Source: Roseovarius sp. MMSF_3359 (GTDB lineage Bacteria; Pseudomonadota; Alphaproteobacteria; Rhodobacterales; Rhodobacteraceae). Taken from it: a DNA stretch of 64,000 bases. A program made the position numbers and the translations under genes. This document shows positions 56,244 to 64,000 of the stretch, in pieces. The notes below the pieces were generated by a model. The model saw only the letters and a list, made by a program, of their open reading frames with translations. It was not told the origin of the DNA and did not search any database. Numbering within the stretch: position 1 is the stretch's first letter; each line of letters opens with the position of its first letter. The stretch lies in assembly GCF_030733385.1 (NCBI RefSeq), contig NZ_JASHJC010000012.1, positions 1 to 64,000 on the forward strand. The letters are read 5' to 3'.

Positions 56244-56939
56244 ATGGAAGCAGAAACCCTGGCAATGGCACAGGAGATTGATTTCTCCATGTGGGCGCTA
56301 TTCGCACGCGCAACCTTTATCGTGAAAGTCGTGATGTTGATGCTGATCGTGGCCTCGTTCTGGGCCTGGTCGATCATCATCCAGAAGTGGATCACCTATC
56401 GCAAGGCGCGCCGTGAGGCGGATGTTTTCGACCGCCGGTTCTGGTCGGGGGAGCCTCTGGACCAGCTTTTCGAAGAGATCGGACCGGACCCGACGGGACA
56501 ATCGGAAAAGATCTTTGCGGCGGGCATGATGGAATGGCGCCGCTCCCATCGCAATGATGGCGGGCTGATCGCGGGCGCGACCGCGCGGATCGACCGCAGC
56601 ATGGATGTGGCCATCGCCAAGGAGAGCGAGAGCCTGCAGCATGGCTTGCAGGTCCTGGCCACCGTTGGCTCCACGGCGCCCTTTGTCGGGCTTTTCGGCA
56701 CGGTCTGGGGCATCATGAACGCCTTTATCGAGATCGCTGAGCAGCAAAACACCAACCTGGCGGTGGTGGCACCGGGGATTGCCGAGGCGCTTCTGGCGAC
56801 CGGACTTGGCCTGCTGGCGGCGATCCCGGCGGTGATTTTCTACAACAAGCTGAGTGCGGATAGTGACCGCATCGTCGCAAGTTATGAGGCCTTTGCCGAC
56901 GAGTTCGCCACCATCCTCAGCCGTCAGTTGGACAGCTAG
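56244..56939 (+). CDS. tolQ: Tol-Pal system proton channel subunit TolQ
   Basis: A 231-residue inner-membrane protein with three TM segments (about 18-45, 135-157 and 170-195). LQVLATVGSTAPFVGLFGTVWGIMNAF and GIAEALLATGLGLLAAIPAVIFYNKL are the conserved TolQ/ExbB proton-pathway helices. With TolR it energises TolA at the division site. ATG at 56244 or 56265 possible. Confidence 0.96.
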   Translation: MEAETLAMAQEIDFSMWALFARATFIVKVVMLMLIVASFWAWSIIIQKWITYRKARREADVFDRRFWSGEPLDQLFEEIGPDPTGQSEKIFAAGMMEWRRSHRNDGGLIAGATARIDRSMDVAIAKESESLQHGLQVLATVGSTAPFVGLFGTVWGIMNAFIEIAEQQNTNLAVVAPGIAEALLATGLGLLAAIPAVIFYNKLSADSDRIVASYEAFADEFATILSRQLDS

Positions 56940-56942
56940 GCC

Positions 56943-57416
56943 ATGGGTGGTGGTGTCATTCAGAAGGCCGGCGATGGCGGGCGCAGGCGACGCGGTCGGG
57001 GGCGCTCGCGCCCGATGGCCGAGATCAACGTCACGCCCTTTGTCGATGTGATGCTGGTGCTCTTGATCATCTTCATGGTGGCGGCCCCGCTGATGACCGT
57101 GGGCGTGCCGGTGGAATTGCCGAAAACGGCCGCTGCGGCCTTGCCGGGCGAGCAGGAAGAGCCGCTGACCGTGACGGTGACCGCCGAGGGTGTCGTGATG
57201 ATCCAGACAACCGAGGTGGTGCGTGACGAGTTGGTCCCCAAGCTCCAGGCCATTGCGGCGGAGCGCGACAGTGCGCGGGTTTACCTGCGCGCCGATGGGG
57301 CGGTGCCTTACGCGGATGTCGTGCAAGTGATGGGTGCGCTCAATCGCGGCGGGTTCAGCGATATTGGCCTGGTCACCGATACCGGCGGTCCGACGCTTGA
57401 CGGCCAGGGCGGCTGA
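56943..57416 (+). CDS. tolR: Tol-Pal system protein TolR
   Basis: A 157-residue single-TM protein. [27 protein letters not shown] contains the essential TM Asp of ExbD/TolR (PFVDV), followed by a periplasmic domain ([18 protein letters not shown]). The N-terminal tail is long and basic ([16 protein letters not shown]). It starts 3 bases after tolQ. Confidence 0.96.
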   Translation: MGGGVIQKAGDGGRRRRGRGRSRPMAEINVTPFVDVMLVLLIIFMVAAPLMTVGVPVELPKTAAAALPGEQEEPLTVTVTAEGVVMIQTTEVVRDELVPKLQAIAAERDSARVYLRADGAVPYADVVQVMGALNRGGFSDIGLVTDTGGPTLDGQGG

Positions 57417-57428
57417 CGGCGGCCCGGG

Positions 57429-58550
57429 ATGAATACCGGTCAGATCATATCCGGGGCAGGGCATCTGGCCCTGATCGGCTGGGCGCTGTTTGGTGGCGTC
57501 TTCAAGTCCGAACCCTTGCCATTCGAGGTGACCGAGGTGACGGCAATTTCCGGCGACGAATACGCAGCCCTCGTGGCCCCGCAGTCAGCGCCCGAAACGG
57601 CGGTGGATGTCACCAGCCCAGAGGCACCTGACATCGACGACAGCGCCCCGGATCTCGGCTCGGGCACGGATGTGCAGCCGGAGGTGGCGCAACCCGATGT
57701 GGCGGCAACGCCGCCGCCGGACGAACGCCCCGAGGTCACCGAAGTCATGCCCCCGGCAGATGCCGAAGTGAGCGATGAGCCACCCGAGATCACGCCGCCA
57801 TCAGAAGATGTGGCCGTCCTCGCACCCGAGGTCGCCCCCGAAGCGCAGCCGCGCGAGGCGGACCGCGTCGCGCCCGAGCCGGTGGCGCAGCCGGAGCCGG
57901 ACGCGCAGATCGACGATATCGTGCAACCCGAGACCGTGCCGGACGAGGCCGCCGAGACGCCCCGCGAAGAGACCGACGCCACCGCGCCCGAAGAAGCCAC
58001 GACCGAGATCGTGACCGAGGCCGAAGAACCGGCCCAGGCCGCGCCGAGCAAGTCCCTGCGTCCGCAGACCCGGCCCGAACGCCCGGCAGAGCCCGAGCCC
58101 GTTGAAACGGCGCAACCGCAGGAACCGGCTGAGACCGAGACGCAGACCGACGAGAGCGCGGTGAACGATGCACTGGCCGAGGCGCTTGGCGGCGGCGGAG
58201 CTTCGGAAACAGAGACATCGACGCCCAGTGGTCCACCGCTTACCCGCGGAGAGAAGGACGCGCTGCGCGTGGCGGTCAAGCAATGCTGGAATGTGGGCAG
58301 CCTGAGCACCGATGCCTTGCAGGTCACCGTCGTGGTGGGTGTGACGCTGGATGCGGATGGAAAACCGACCTCGATCCAGCAACTCAGCGCCACGGGCGGA
58401 TCGGGCGGTGCGGTCAGCAAGGCCTACGAGGCTGCCAGACGGGCGGTTTTGCGCTGCGGGGCAAAAGGTTTCGATCTTCCCCGCGACAAGTACGATCACT
58501 GGCGCGATATTGAGATGACATTTAATCCGGAGAAAATGAGGATCAAATGA
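57429..58550 (+). CDS. tolA: TolA-like energy transducer
   Basis: A 373-residue protein with one N-terminal TM helix (about 7-24), a long Pro/Glu/Ala-rich spacer (about 45-255) and a C-terminal globular TonB/TolA domain (about 260-373; [33 protein letters not shown]). It spans the periplasm between TolQR and TolB-Pal. The spacer is extended and proline-rich instead of the helical TolA II of E. coli. Stop overlaps the tolB start (ATGA). Confidence 0.92.
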   Translation: MNTGQIISGAGHLALIGWALFGGVFKSEPLPFEVTEVTAISGDEYAALVAPQSAPETAVDVTSPEAPDIDDSAPDLGSGTDVQPEVAQPDVAATPPPDERPEVTEVMPPADAEVSDEPPEITPPSEDVAVLAPEVAPEAQPREADRVAPEPVAQPEPDAQIDDIVQPETVPDEAAETPREETDATAPEEATTEIVTEAEEPAQAAPSKSLRPQTRPERPAEPEPVETAQPQEPAETETQTDESAVNDALAEALGGGGASETETSTPSGPPLTRGEKDALRVAVKQCWNVGSLSTDALQVTVVVGVTLDADGKPTSIQQLSATGGSGGAVSKAYEAARRAVLRCGAKGFDLPRDKYDHWRDIEMTFNPEKMRIK

Positions 58551-59884
58551 TGAGACAATTCCTGACCCTCCTGACGGCCGCGACGCTATTGGCGGCATCT
58601 GTGACAACTCCGGTGGTGGCGCAAAGCCCCGGACCGCTGCGGATCGAGATCGACGAAGGTGTGATCGAACCCTTGCCCTACGCGGTGCCGGATTTCGTGG
58701 CCGACACGGATGCGGCGGCGGAGCTTGGGCGGAACATTTCGCGGGTGATCGCGGCGGATCTGAGCGGTACGGGACTTTTCCGGGAACTGCCCAAGGATGC
58801 ATTCATCAGCCAGATCACCAGTTTCGCCAGCCCGGTGCAATATGCGGACTGGAAGGCGATCAATGCACAGGCACTGATTACCGGCGCGGTGAGCGTGGAT
58901 GGCAACGGGCGGCTGGTTGTTCAGTTCCGGGTCTATGATGTTTTTGCCGGGCAGGAACTGGGCCAGGGGTTGCAACTCACAGGGACGCAGGACGGCTGGC
59001 GGCGCATGGCCCACAAAGTGGCCGACCAAGTCTATAGCCGGATCACCGGCGAGGGCGGGTATTTCGACAGCCGCGTGGTCTTCGTTGCGGAAACCGGCCC
59101 CAAGGATCAGCGGGCCAAACGCCTGGCGATCATGGATTACGACGGGGCGAACGTGAAATATCTCACCGACAGTTCGTCGATTGTCCTCGCCCCGCGGTTC
59201 TCGCCCAAGGGGGATCGCATCCTCTACACGAGCTATGAAACCGGCGAGCCGCGCATCTATGAGCTCAACATCGGCAGCGTCACCCGGCGGGTTCTGCCGA
59301 CGCAGGCCGGCACCATGAGTTTTGCACCGCGGTTTGGCCCCGATGGTCAGACGGTGGTTTATTCGCAAGCCCAGGGCGGCAATACCGATCTTTTCAGCAT
59401 GAATATCGCAACCGGCGCGAGCAACCGCCTGACCAGCGCACCGTCGATTGAAACCGCGCCGAGTTTCAGCCCCGATGGCAGCCAGATCGTGTTTGAAAGC
59501 GACCGGTCGGGATCGCCGCAGCTATACGTCATGCCATCCGGCGGGGGTGAGGCACGGCGGATCAGTTTCGGGCAGGGGCGTTATGGCACGCCGGTGTGGT
59601 CGCCGCGCGGCGACCTGGTGGCGTTCACCAAGCAGTCGAAGGGGCGGTTCCACATCGGTGTGATGCGGCTTGATGGCAGCGAAGAGCGGCTCTTGACGGC
59701 GTCGTTCCTGGATGAAGGGCCGACATGGTCGCCCAACGGGCGGGTCATCATGTTCACCCGCGAGACCCAGGGCGCCTCCGGCAAGGCGAGCCTCTATTCC
59801 GTCGATATCAGTGGCCGAAACCTGAAACCGGTGCAGACCGGCACCGGGGCCAGCGATCCGGCGTGGTCACCACTGCAACAATAG
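58547..59884 (+). CDS. tolB: Tol-Pal system beta-propeller protein TolB
   Basis: A 445-residue periplasmic protein with signal peptide (residues 1-24, ending VVAQ), an N-terminal TolA-binding domain and a C-terminal six-bladed propeller with repeated Asp-rich blades ([79 protein letters not shown]). It binds Pal and relays TolA force. Confidence 0.97.
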   Translation: MMRQFLTLLTAATLLAASVTTPVVAQSPGPLRIEIDEGVIEPLPYAVPDFVADTDAAAELGRNISRVIAADLSGTGLFRELPKDAFISQITSFASPVQYADWKAINAQALITGAVSVDGNGRLVVQFRVYDVFAGQELGQGLQLTGTQDGWRRMAHKVADQVYSRITGEGGYFDSRVVFVAETGPKDQRAKRLAIMDYDGANVKYLTDSSSIVLAPRFSPKGDRILYTSYETGEPRIYELNIGSVTRRVLPTQAGTMSFAPRFGPDGQTVVYSQAQGGNTDLFSMNIATGASNRLTSAPSIETAPSFSPDGSQIVFESDRSGSPQLYVMPSGGGEARRISFGQGRYGTPVWSPRGDLVAFTKQSKGRFHIGVMRLDGSEERLLTASFLDEGPTWSPNGRVIMFTRETQGASGKASLYSVDISGRNLKPVQTGTGASDPAWSPLQQ

Positions 59885-59964
59885 GTGATTACGCCAATTC
59901 TCATGGCTGACCGGCTGTGATAACAAGAGGCAGGGCAATGAAACATAAAGAGCGGGGCAAACCT

Positions 59965-60480
59965 ATGACCTATCTGAGCAAGACAGTAATCCTATGCGCG
60001 GGGCTCGCGCTTGCGGCCTGTAGCAACCCGGACCGTCTCGGCGGTGCCGGTGGCGCGGGCGCAGGCGGTGCGGGCAGCGGCGCCTATGCGCCGGGCAGCG
60101 CGCAGGACCCGAAATCGCCGCTTTACTTCCAGCAGACCGTTGGGGACCGGGTGCTGTTCCTCGTGGACCAGTCGAACCTGTCGCCCGAGGCGCAAACCAC
60201 GCTGGACGGGCAGGCGCAATGGCTGATGGCGAACCCCGAGTTCAACGCGGTGATCGAAGGTCATGCGGATGAGCAGGGCACGCGCGAATACAACGTCGGC
60301 CTTGGCGCGCGCCGGTCGAACGCGGTGCAGGAATACCTGGTAAGCCGCGGCGTGGCGCCAAACCGCCTGAAGGTGGTCAGCTACGGCAAGGAACGTCCCA
60401 TCGAGATCTGCAGTGAAGAGGCATGTTATGCCAAGAACCGCCGGGCGGTGACCGTGGTATCGGTTACGCCGGTAAGCTGA
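59965..60480 (+). CDS. pal: Peptidoglycan-associated lipoprotein Pal
   Basis: A 171-residue outer-membrane lipoprotein. The signal peptide ends in lipobox LAAC, followed by a Gly/Ala-rich linker and an OmpA-like peptidoglycan-binding domain (IEGHADEQGTREYN, LGARRSNAVQEYLVS). ATG 59965 gives a normal signal peptide; an ATG at 59938, also with a ribosome-binding site, would add nine basic residues. Likely Lol substrate. Confidence 0.94.
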   Translation: MTYLSKTVILCAGLALAACSNPDRLGGAGGAGAGGAGSGAYAPGSAQDPKSPLYFQQTVGDRVLFLVDQSNLSPEAQTTLDGQAQWLMANPEFNAVIEGHADEQGTREYNVGLGARRSNAVQEYLVSRGVAPNRLKVVSYGKERPIEICSEEACYAKNRRAVTVVSVTPVS

Positions 60481-60493
60481 GCGGAGGTTCCCC

Positions 60494-61336
60494 ATGCGCC
60501 GATTTGTTGCCGTTCTGGCCTTGGTGGCCGTGGTGTCTCCTGCCGGGGGATGGGCGCAGAGTGACGAAACCCTGGCGGATATCCGCCAGGAGCTTTCCAT
60601 TCTTTACGTTGAACTTCAGCGCCTTAAGCGCGAGTTGAGCACGACCGGCGCCAGTGGCGATGTCACTGTCGGTGGCTCTGCGCTGGACCGGCTGGGCGCG
60701 ATCGAGGCAGAGTTGCAGCGGCTGACCTCCAAGACCGAAGAGCTTGAGTTTCGCATCGACCGGGTGGTGACCGATGGCACCAATAGGGTCGGCGATCTGG
60801 AATTTCGCCTGTGCGAACTTGAGAGCGGCTGCGATATCTCGACATTGGAGACCGGCAGCACCCTTGGTGGTGTGGCACCGGCCACCAATACCGGCACCGA
60901 TGCGGGGGTGGCACCTGCGGATGAAGGATCCGGCGACGATGGCCCCGAACTGGCGGTCAGCGAGAAAGCCGATTTCGATGCCGCCGAGGCTGCGATGACC
61001 GCGGGCAACTATGCGGAGGCCGCCGGGAAGTTCCAAGCCTTTCAGCAGGCCTATCCTGGTGGTCCGTTGACCGACCGGGCGGGTCTTTTGCGTGGCGAGG
61101 CGCTGGCCAAATCCGGTGATCTGAAACAGGCAGGTCGGGTTTACCTCGATCTTTTCAGTACGAATGAAACCGGCCCCGCCGCCCCCGAGGCGCTGTACCG
61201 GGTCGGTGATATCCTGGGGCAGTTGGGCCAGACGGACCAGGCATGTGTGACGTTGGGTGAAGTTGGTGTGCGGTTCCCGCAAAACCCTGCCGCAGGGCAG
61301 GCCCAGACGAAAATGTCCCAACTGGGCTGCCAGTGA
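60494..61336 (+). CDS. cpoB: Cell division coordinator CpoB/YbgF
   Basis: A 280-residue periplasmic protein: signal peptide (residues 1-21), an N-terminal coiled coil (SDETLADIRQELSILYVELQRLKREL, trimerising in YbgF), an unstructured acidic linker and a C-terminal TPR-like domain (AAMTAGNYAEAAGKFQAFQQAYPGG). It tunes PBP1B and Tol function in E. coli. Overlaps tilS by 4 bases. Confidence 0.93.
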   Translation: MRRFVAVLALVAVVSPAGGWAQSDETLADIRQELSILYVELQRLKRELSTTGASGDVTVGGSALDRLGAIEAELQRLTSKTEELEFRIDRVVTDGTNRVGDLEFRLCELESGCDISTLETGSTLGGVAPATNTGTDAGVAPADEGSGDDGPELAVSEKADFDAAEAAMTAGNYAEAAGKFQAFQQAYPGGPLTDRAGLLRGEALAKSGDLKQAGRVYLDLFSTNETGPAAPEALYRVGDILGQLGQTDQACVTLGEVGVRFPQNPAAGQAQTKMSQLGCQ

Positions 61337-62592
61337 ACACTGACCGAATCGCGTTGCTGCGGGACCGGATCGCCGGGCATTTCCTGCCGCGCGCGCCGAC
61401 GGATCTGGGCATTGCCGTGTCCGGGGGCAGCGATTCGATGGGTTTGATGCATGTGCTGCACGATTGGGCGCGCGATGGCGGCCCCCGGCTTCACGCGGTA
61501 ACGGTGGATCACGGGCTCCGCCCGGAAGCGGCAGAGGAGGCGCGCACCGTCGCCGCCCATGCCGAAAAGCTCGGCATCAGCCATACCTGTCTGAAGTGGG
61601 AGGGGTGGGACGGCCACGGCAACCTGCAGGATCAGGCACGCCGCGCCCGTTACCGGTTGATGGCCGATTGGGCGCAGGCACAGGGGATCACGCATGTTGT
61701 CCTGGGCCATACCGCCGACGATCAGGCCGAGACATTCCTGATGCGGCTGTCCCGCGAAGCGGGGGTGGACGGGTTGTCGGCCATGTCGTCATCGCGGCGT
61801 CATGGCCGCACGATTTTCTGCCGCCCCGCCTTGCGTACGACCCGCGAAGAATTGCGCAATGTCTTGCGGGAACGGAATGTGATCTGGATCGATGATCCGA
61901 CGAACAGCGACACCGCCTATGCAAGGGTGCGTGCGCGCAAGCTGCTGGCGGAGATGGCGCCGATGGGGATCACGGCAAACACGCTGACCACTGTCGCGCA
62001 TCACATGGAAGAGGTGCGCAAGACGCTCTACTGGTATGTTTTCCTGGCTGCGCGGGAGATGGTGAGCTTTGAAGCCGGTGACCTCCTGATCGCCCGCAAG
62101 GAGTTCCGGACCTTGCAGAACGAGGTCAAGAGGCGGCTGTTGCAATCCATCGTGATGTGGATCGGAAGCGCGGAATATGCTCCGCGTGGACGCGCGATTG
62201 ACCTCTTGATGGAATCAATCCGGGGCGGTACCGGCATGACCCTGCAGGGCTGCCGCGTGATGGTCGAGCCGCATCAGTTGCGGGTCGTGCGTGAATATAG
62301 TGCCGTTGCCAACATGCGGGCGCCGGTAGGGGAGGTCTGGGACAATCGTTGGCGCCTGACCGGGCTGGTTAACGGCGATGCGCTGGAAATCCGCGCCCTT
62401 GGCCCTGAGGGTCTGCGCCATTGCCCGGAGTGGCGCACGAGCGGGCTGCCCGAAGCGTCACAGCATTCGGGGCCTGCGGTCTGGCAGGGCGACGAGTTGA
62501 TCGCAGCACCGCTGGCCTCGTTCGGCGCTGGATGGCAGATTGACCTAGTGCGCGACGAAGAAGACTTCTTTGCCTCATTATTATCGCAATGA
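61333..62592 (+). CDS. tilS: tRNA(Ile)-lysidine synthase
   Basis: A 419-residue ATP-dependent enzyme modifying C34 of the AUA-reading tRNA-Ile. The PP-loop is AVSGGSDSMGLMHVL (about residues 27-41), followed by VTVDHGLRPEAAEEA and VLGHTADDQAETFLMRLSREAG. The C-terminal part is shortened compared with E. coli TilS. GTG 61333 overlaps the cpoB stop (GTGA). ftsH follows, the tilS-ftsH order seen widely in bacteria. Confidence 0.94.
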   Translation: MNTDRIALLRDRIAGHFLPRAPTDLGIAVSGGSDSMGLMHVLHDWARDGGPRLHAVTVDHGLRPEAAEEARTVAAHAEKLGISHTCLKWEGWDGHGNLQDQARRARYRLMADWAQAQGITHVVLGHTADDQAETFLMRLSREAGVDGLSAMSSSRRHGRTIFCRPALRTTREELRNVLRERNVIWIDDPTNSDTAYARVRARKLLAEMAPMGITANTLTTVAHHMEEVRKTLYWYVFLAAREMVSFEAGDLLIARKEFRTLQNEVKRRLLQSIVMWIGSAEYAPRGRAIDLLMESIRGGTGMTLQGCRVMVEPHQLRVVREYSAVANMRAPVGEVWDNRWRLTGLVNGDALEIRALGPEGLRHCPEWRTSGLPEASQHSGPAVWQGDELIAAPLASFGAGWQIDLVRDEEDFFASLLSQ

Positions 62593-62609
62593 TTTGCCAC
62601 AGATTATCG

Positions 62610-62637
62610 TTGAAGAAGCACAGATGATCTCTATTTA
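62610..62637 (+). promoter_or_regulatory. Possible ftsH promoter, heat-shock-like
   Basis: TTGAAG (62610-62615) and TATTTA (62632-62637) with a 16-base spacer lie 57 bases before the ftsH start. The TTGAA plus CTATTT pattern fits either a vegetative or an alphaproteobacterial RpoH promoter; ftsH is often RpoH-controlled. Prediction only. Confidence 0.4.
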
Positions 62638-62693
62638 AGACAGGCAGGCCCTGTGTTAGAAACGGGTCTGACCGATTTCATAGGAGAGTTTCC

Positions 62694-64000
62694 TTGGGCA
62701 ACGCGAGAAATATCGCCTTTTGGCTTGTCTTGTTCCTGCTGATCCTGGCGCTGTTCAACCTGTTCAGCGGGTCGGGCAATACGCTGCAAAGCAAGTCGAT
62801 GAAGTATTCCGAATTCATCACCGCGCTTGAAGGCGGCAATGTCAGCCAGGTCACGCTTGATGGCGAAAACATTCGGTTCCGCGATTCCGACGGCAAGGAG
62901 TACATCACGGTCAAGCCGCAGGATGCCGAGGTCACGCCTCTCCTGATCGAAAAAGGCATCCCCGTGACGGCCGAAAGTCAGGAGCAATCGGGCTTCCAGA
63001 CCTTCCTTCTGTCGCTGTTGCCCTTTGCGCTGCTGATCGGCGTCTGGATCTACTTCATGAACCGGATGCAGGGCGGCGGCAAAGGTGGCGCCATGGGCTT
63101 TGGCAAATCCAAGGCCAAGATGCTGACCGAAAAGCAGGGTCGCGTGACCTTTGACGACGTGGCGGGCATCGACGAGGCCAAGGAAGAGCTGCAGGAGATC
63201 GTTGAGTTCCTGCGCCATCCGCAGAAATTCTCGCGTCTGGGCGGGCAAATCCCCAAAGGCGCGCTGCTTGTCGGCCCTCCGGGTACCGGTAAGACGCTTC
63301 TGGCGCGCGCGATCGCGGGTGAGGCGGGCGTGCCCTTCTTCACAATCTCGGGTTCTGATTTTGTCGAGATGTTTGTGGGTGTGGGCGCAAGCCGTGTGCG
63401 CGACATGTTCGAGCAGGCCAAGAAAAACGCGCCCTGTATCGTCTTTATTGACGAGATCGACGCCGTGGGCCGTCACCGTGGTGCCGGATATGGCGGCGGC
63501 AATGACGAGCGCGAACAGACATTGAACCAGTTGCTGGTCGAGATGGATGGGTTCGAGGCCAATGAGGGCGTGATCATCATCGCGGCGACCAACCGCAAAG
63601 ACGTGCTCGACCCCGCGCTGCTGCGTCCGGGCCGGTTTGACCGCCAGGTCACAGTGCCGAACCCCGATATCAAGGGTCGCGAGAAGATCCTGGCCGTACA
63701 TGCGCGCAAGACGCCGCTTGGCCCGGATGTGGATTTGCGGATCATCGCGCGCGGGACGCCCGGGTTCTCCGGCGCCGATCTGGCCAACCTGGTGAACGAG
63801 GCGGCGCTGACCGCCGCACGGGTGGGGCGCCGTTTCGTGACCATGGAAGATTTCGAGAATGCCAAGGACAAGGTGATGATGGGGGCCGAGCGCCGGTCCA
63901 TGGTCCTGACCGACGATCAGAAGGAAAAGACCGCTTATCACGAGGCGGGCCATGCGGTTGTCGGGCTTGAGTTGCCGAAATGCGATCCGGTTTACAAGGC
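62694..64000 (+). CDS. ftsH: ATP-dependent zinc metalloprotease FtsH (3' end outside window)
   Basis: The first 435 residues of the membrane-anchored AAA+ protease. TM1 (about 5-24) and TM2 (about 103-121) flank a periplasmic domain. Walker A is GPPGTGKT, Walker B is [10 protein letters not shown], the second region of homology is [19 protein letters not shown], and the zinc site HEAGH lies at about 415-419. TTG 62694 is the start, since TAGGAGAG (62681-62688) is well placed and no ATG fits. A long antisense frame on the other strand is a shadow. Confidence 0.97.
   Translation, partial: MGNARNIAFWLVLFLLILALFNLFSGSGNTLQSKSMKYSEFITALEGGNVSQVTLDGENIRFRDSDGKEYITVKPQDAEVTPLLIEKGIPVTAESQEQSGFQTFLLSLLPFALLIGVWIYFMNRMQGGGKGGAMGFGKSKAKMLTEKQGRVTFDDVAGIDEAKEELQEIVEFLRHPQKFSRLGGQIPKGALLVGPPGTGKTLLARAIAGEAGVPFFTISGSDFVEMFVGVGASRVRDMFEQAKKNAPCIVFIDEIDAVGRHRGAGYGGGNDEREQTLNQLLVEMDGFEANEGVIIIAATNRKDVLDPALLRPGRFDRQVTVPNPDIKGREKILAVHARKTPLGPDVDLRIIARGTPGFSGADLANLVNEAALTAARVGRRFVTMEDFENAKDKVMMGAERRSMVLTDDQKEKTAYHEAGHAVVGLELPKCDPVYK

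Noticed and set aside
62631..63953. 440-codon minus-strand frame opposite ftsH
   Set aside because: Antisense shadow of a strongly conserved gene in G+C-rich DNA, with no independent domain.

Overview
The window reads as chromosomal DNA of a marine alphaproteobacterium of the Rhodobacteraceae (Roseobacter group). The support is high G+C, ATGA/GTGA-coupled operons, an ScfR/PccR-type regulator beside pccB, an infA-maf-RNase E/G-yacG-tRNA-Phe cluster, hdaA next to ppk1/ppx, and several small Rhodobacterales-type proteins (DUF6497, DUF4174, DUF4864, DUF465, DUF1127, sunset domain). This is from recognised families only; no database search was run.

Layout. 0-2.8 kb: choline dehydrogenase, a secreted nuclease and a YdcH-like protein. 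2.8-18 kb: the propionyl-CoA assimilation region, with pccR, a Bcr/CflA-type exporter, pccB, a train of small unknown genes, pccA, a lipoprotein, a sulfotransferase-like gene and methylmalonyl-CoA mutase, then small VOC, MAPEG and GNAT genes. 18-25.7 kb: J-domain protein, phosphatase-family enzyme and the leftward operon perM-hdaA-ppk1-ppx. 25.8-30 kb: proS, DUF2937 and the LolC/E-LolD lipoprotein exporter. 30-37.6 kb: mixed metabolic, envelope and stress genes ending in a diguanylate cyclase. 38-41.6 kb: a surface-glycan-like cassette (GT61, sulfotransferase, kinase, methyltransferase) beside tRNA-Phe. 42-49 kb: housekeeping. 49.1-50.66 kb: gene-poor, palindrome-rich DNA. 50.7-64 kb: amidinotransferase-family enzyme, DUF1127, ruvCAB, ybgC-tolQRAB-pal-cpoB-tilS and the 5' part of ftsH.

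Working together: PccBA carboxylates propionyl-CoA and the B12-dependent mutase carries the product to succinyl-CoA; no convincing epimerase is present. A 16-bp TTTGCAA-type motif lies in front of both pccR and pccB and fits PccR control. TolQRAB-Pal-CpoB link the inner and outer membranes during division, LolCD delivers lipoproteins such as Pal, and RuvABC resolves recombination junctions.

No defence system, CRISPR array, prophage or intact insertion sequence was found. The most unusual items are a 215-bp non-coding repeat present at 29.9 and 50.1 kb, the operator-like motifs around pccR/pccB, the small-gene train separating pccB from pccA, and the hairpin-rich 49-50.7 kb stretch. Nothing here amounts to a clearly new multi-gene system.
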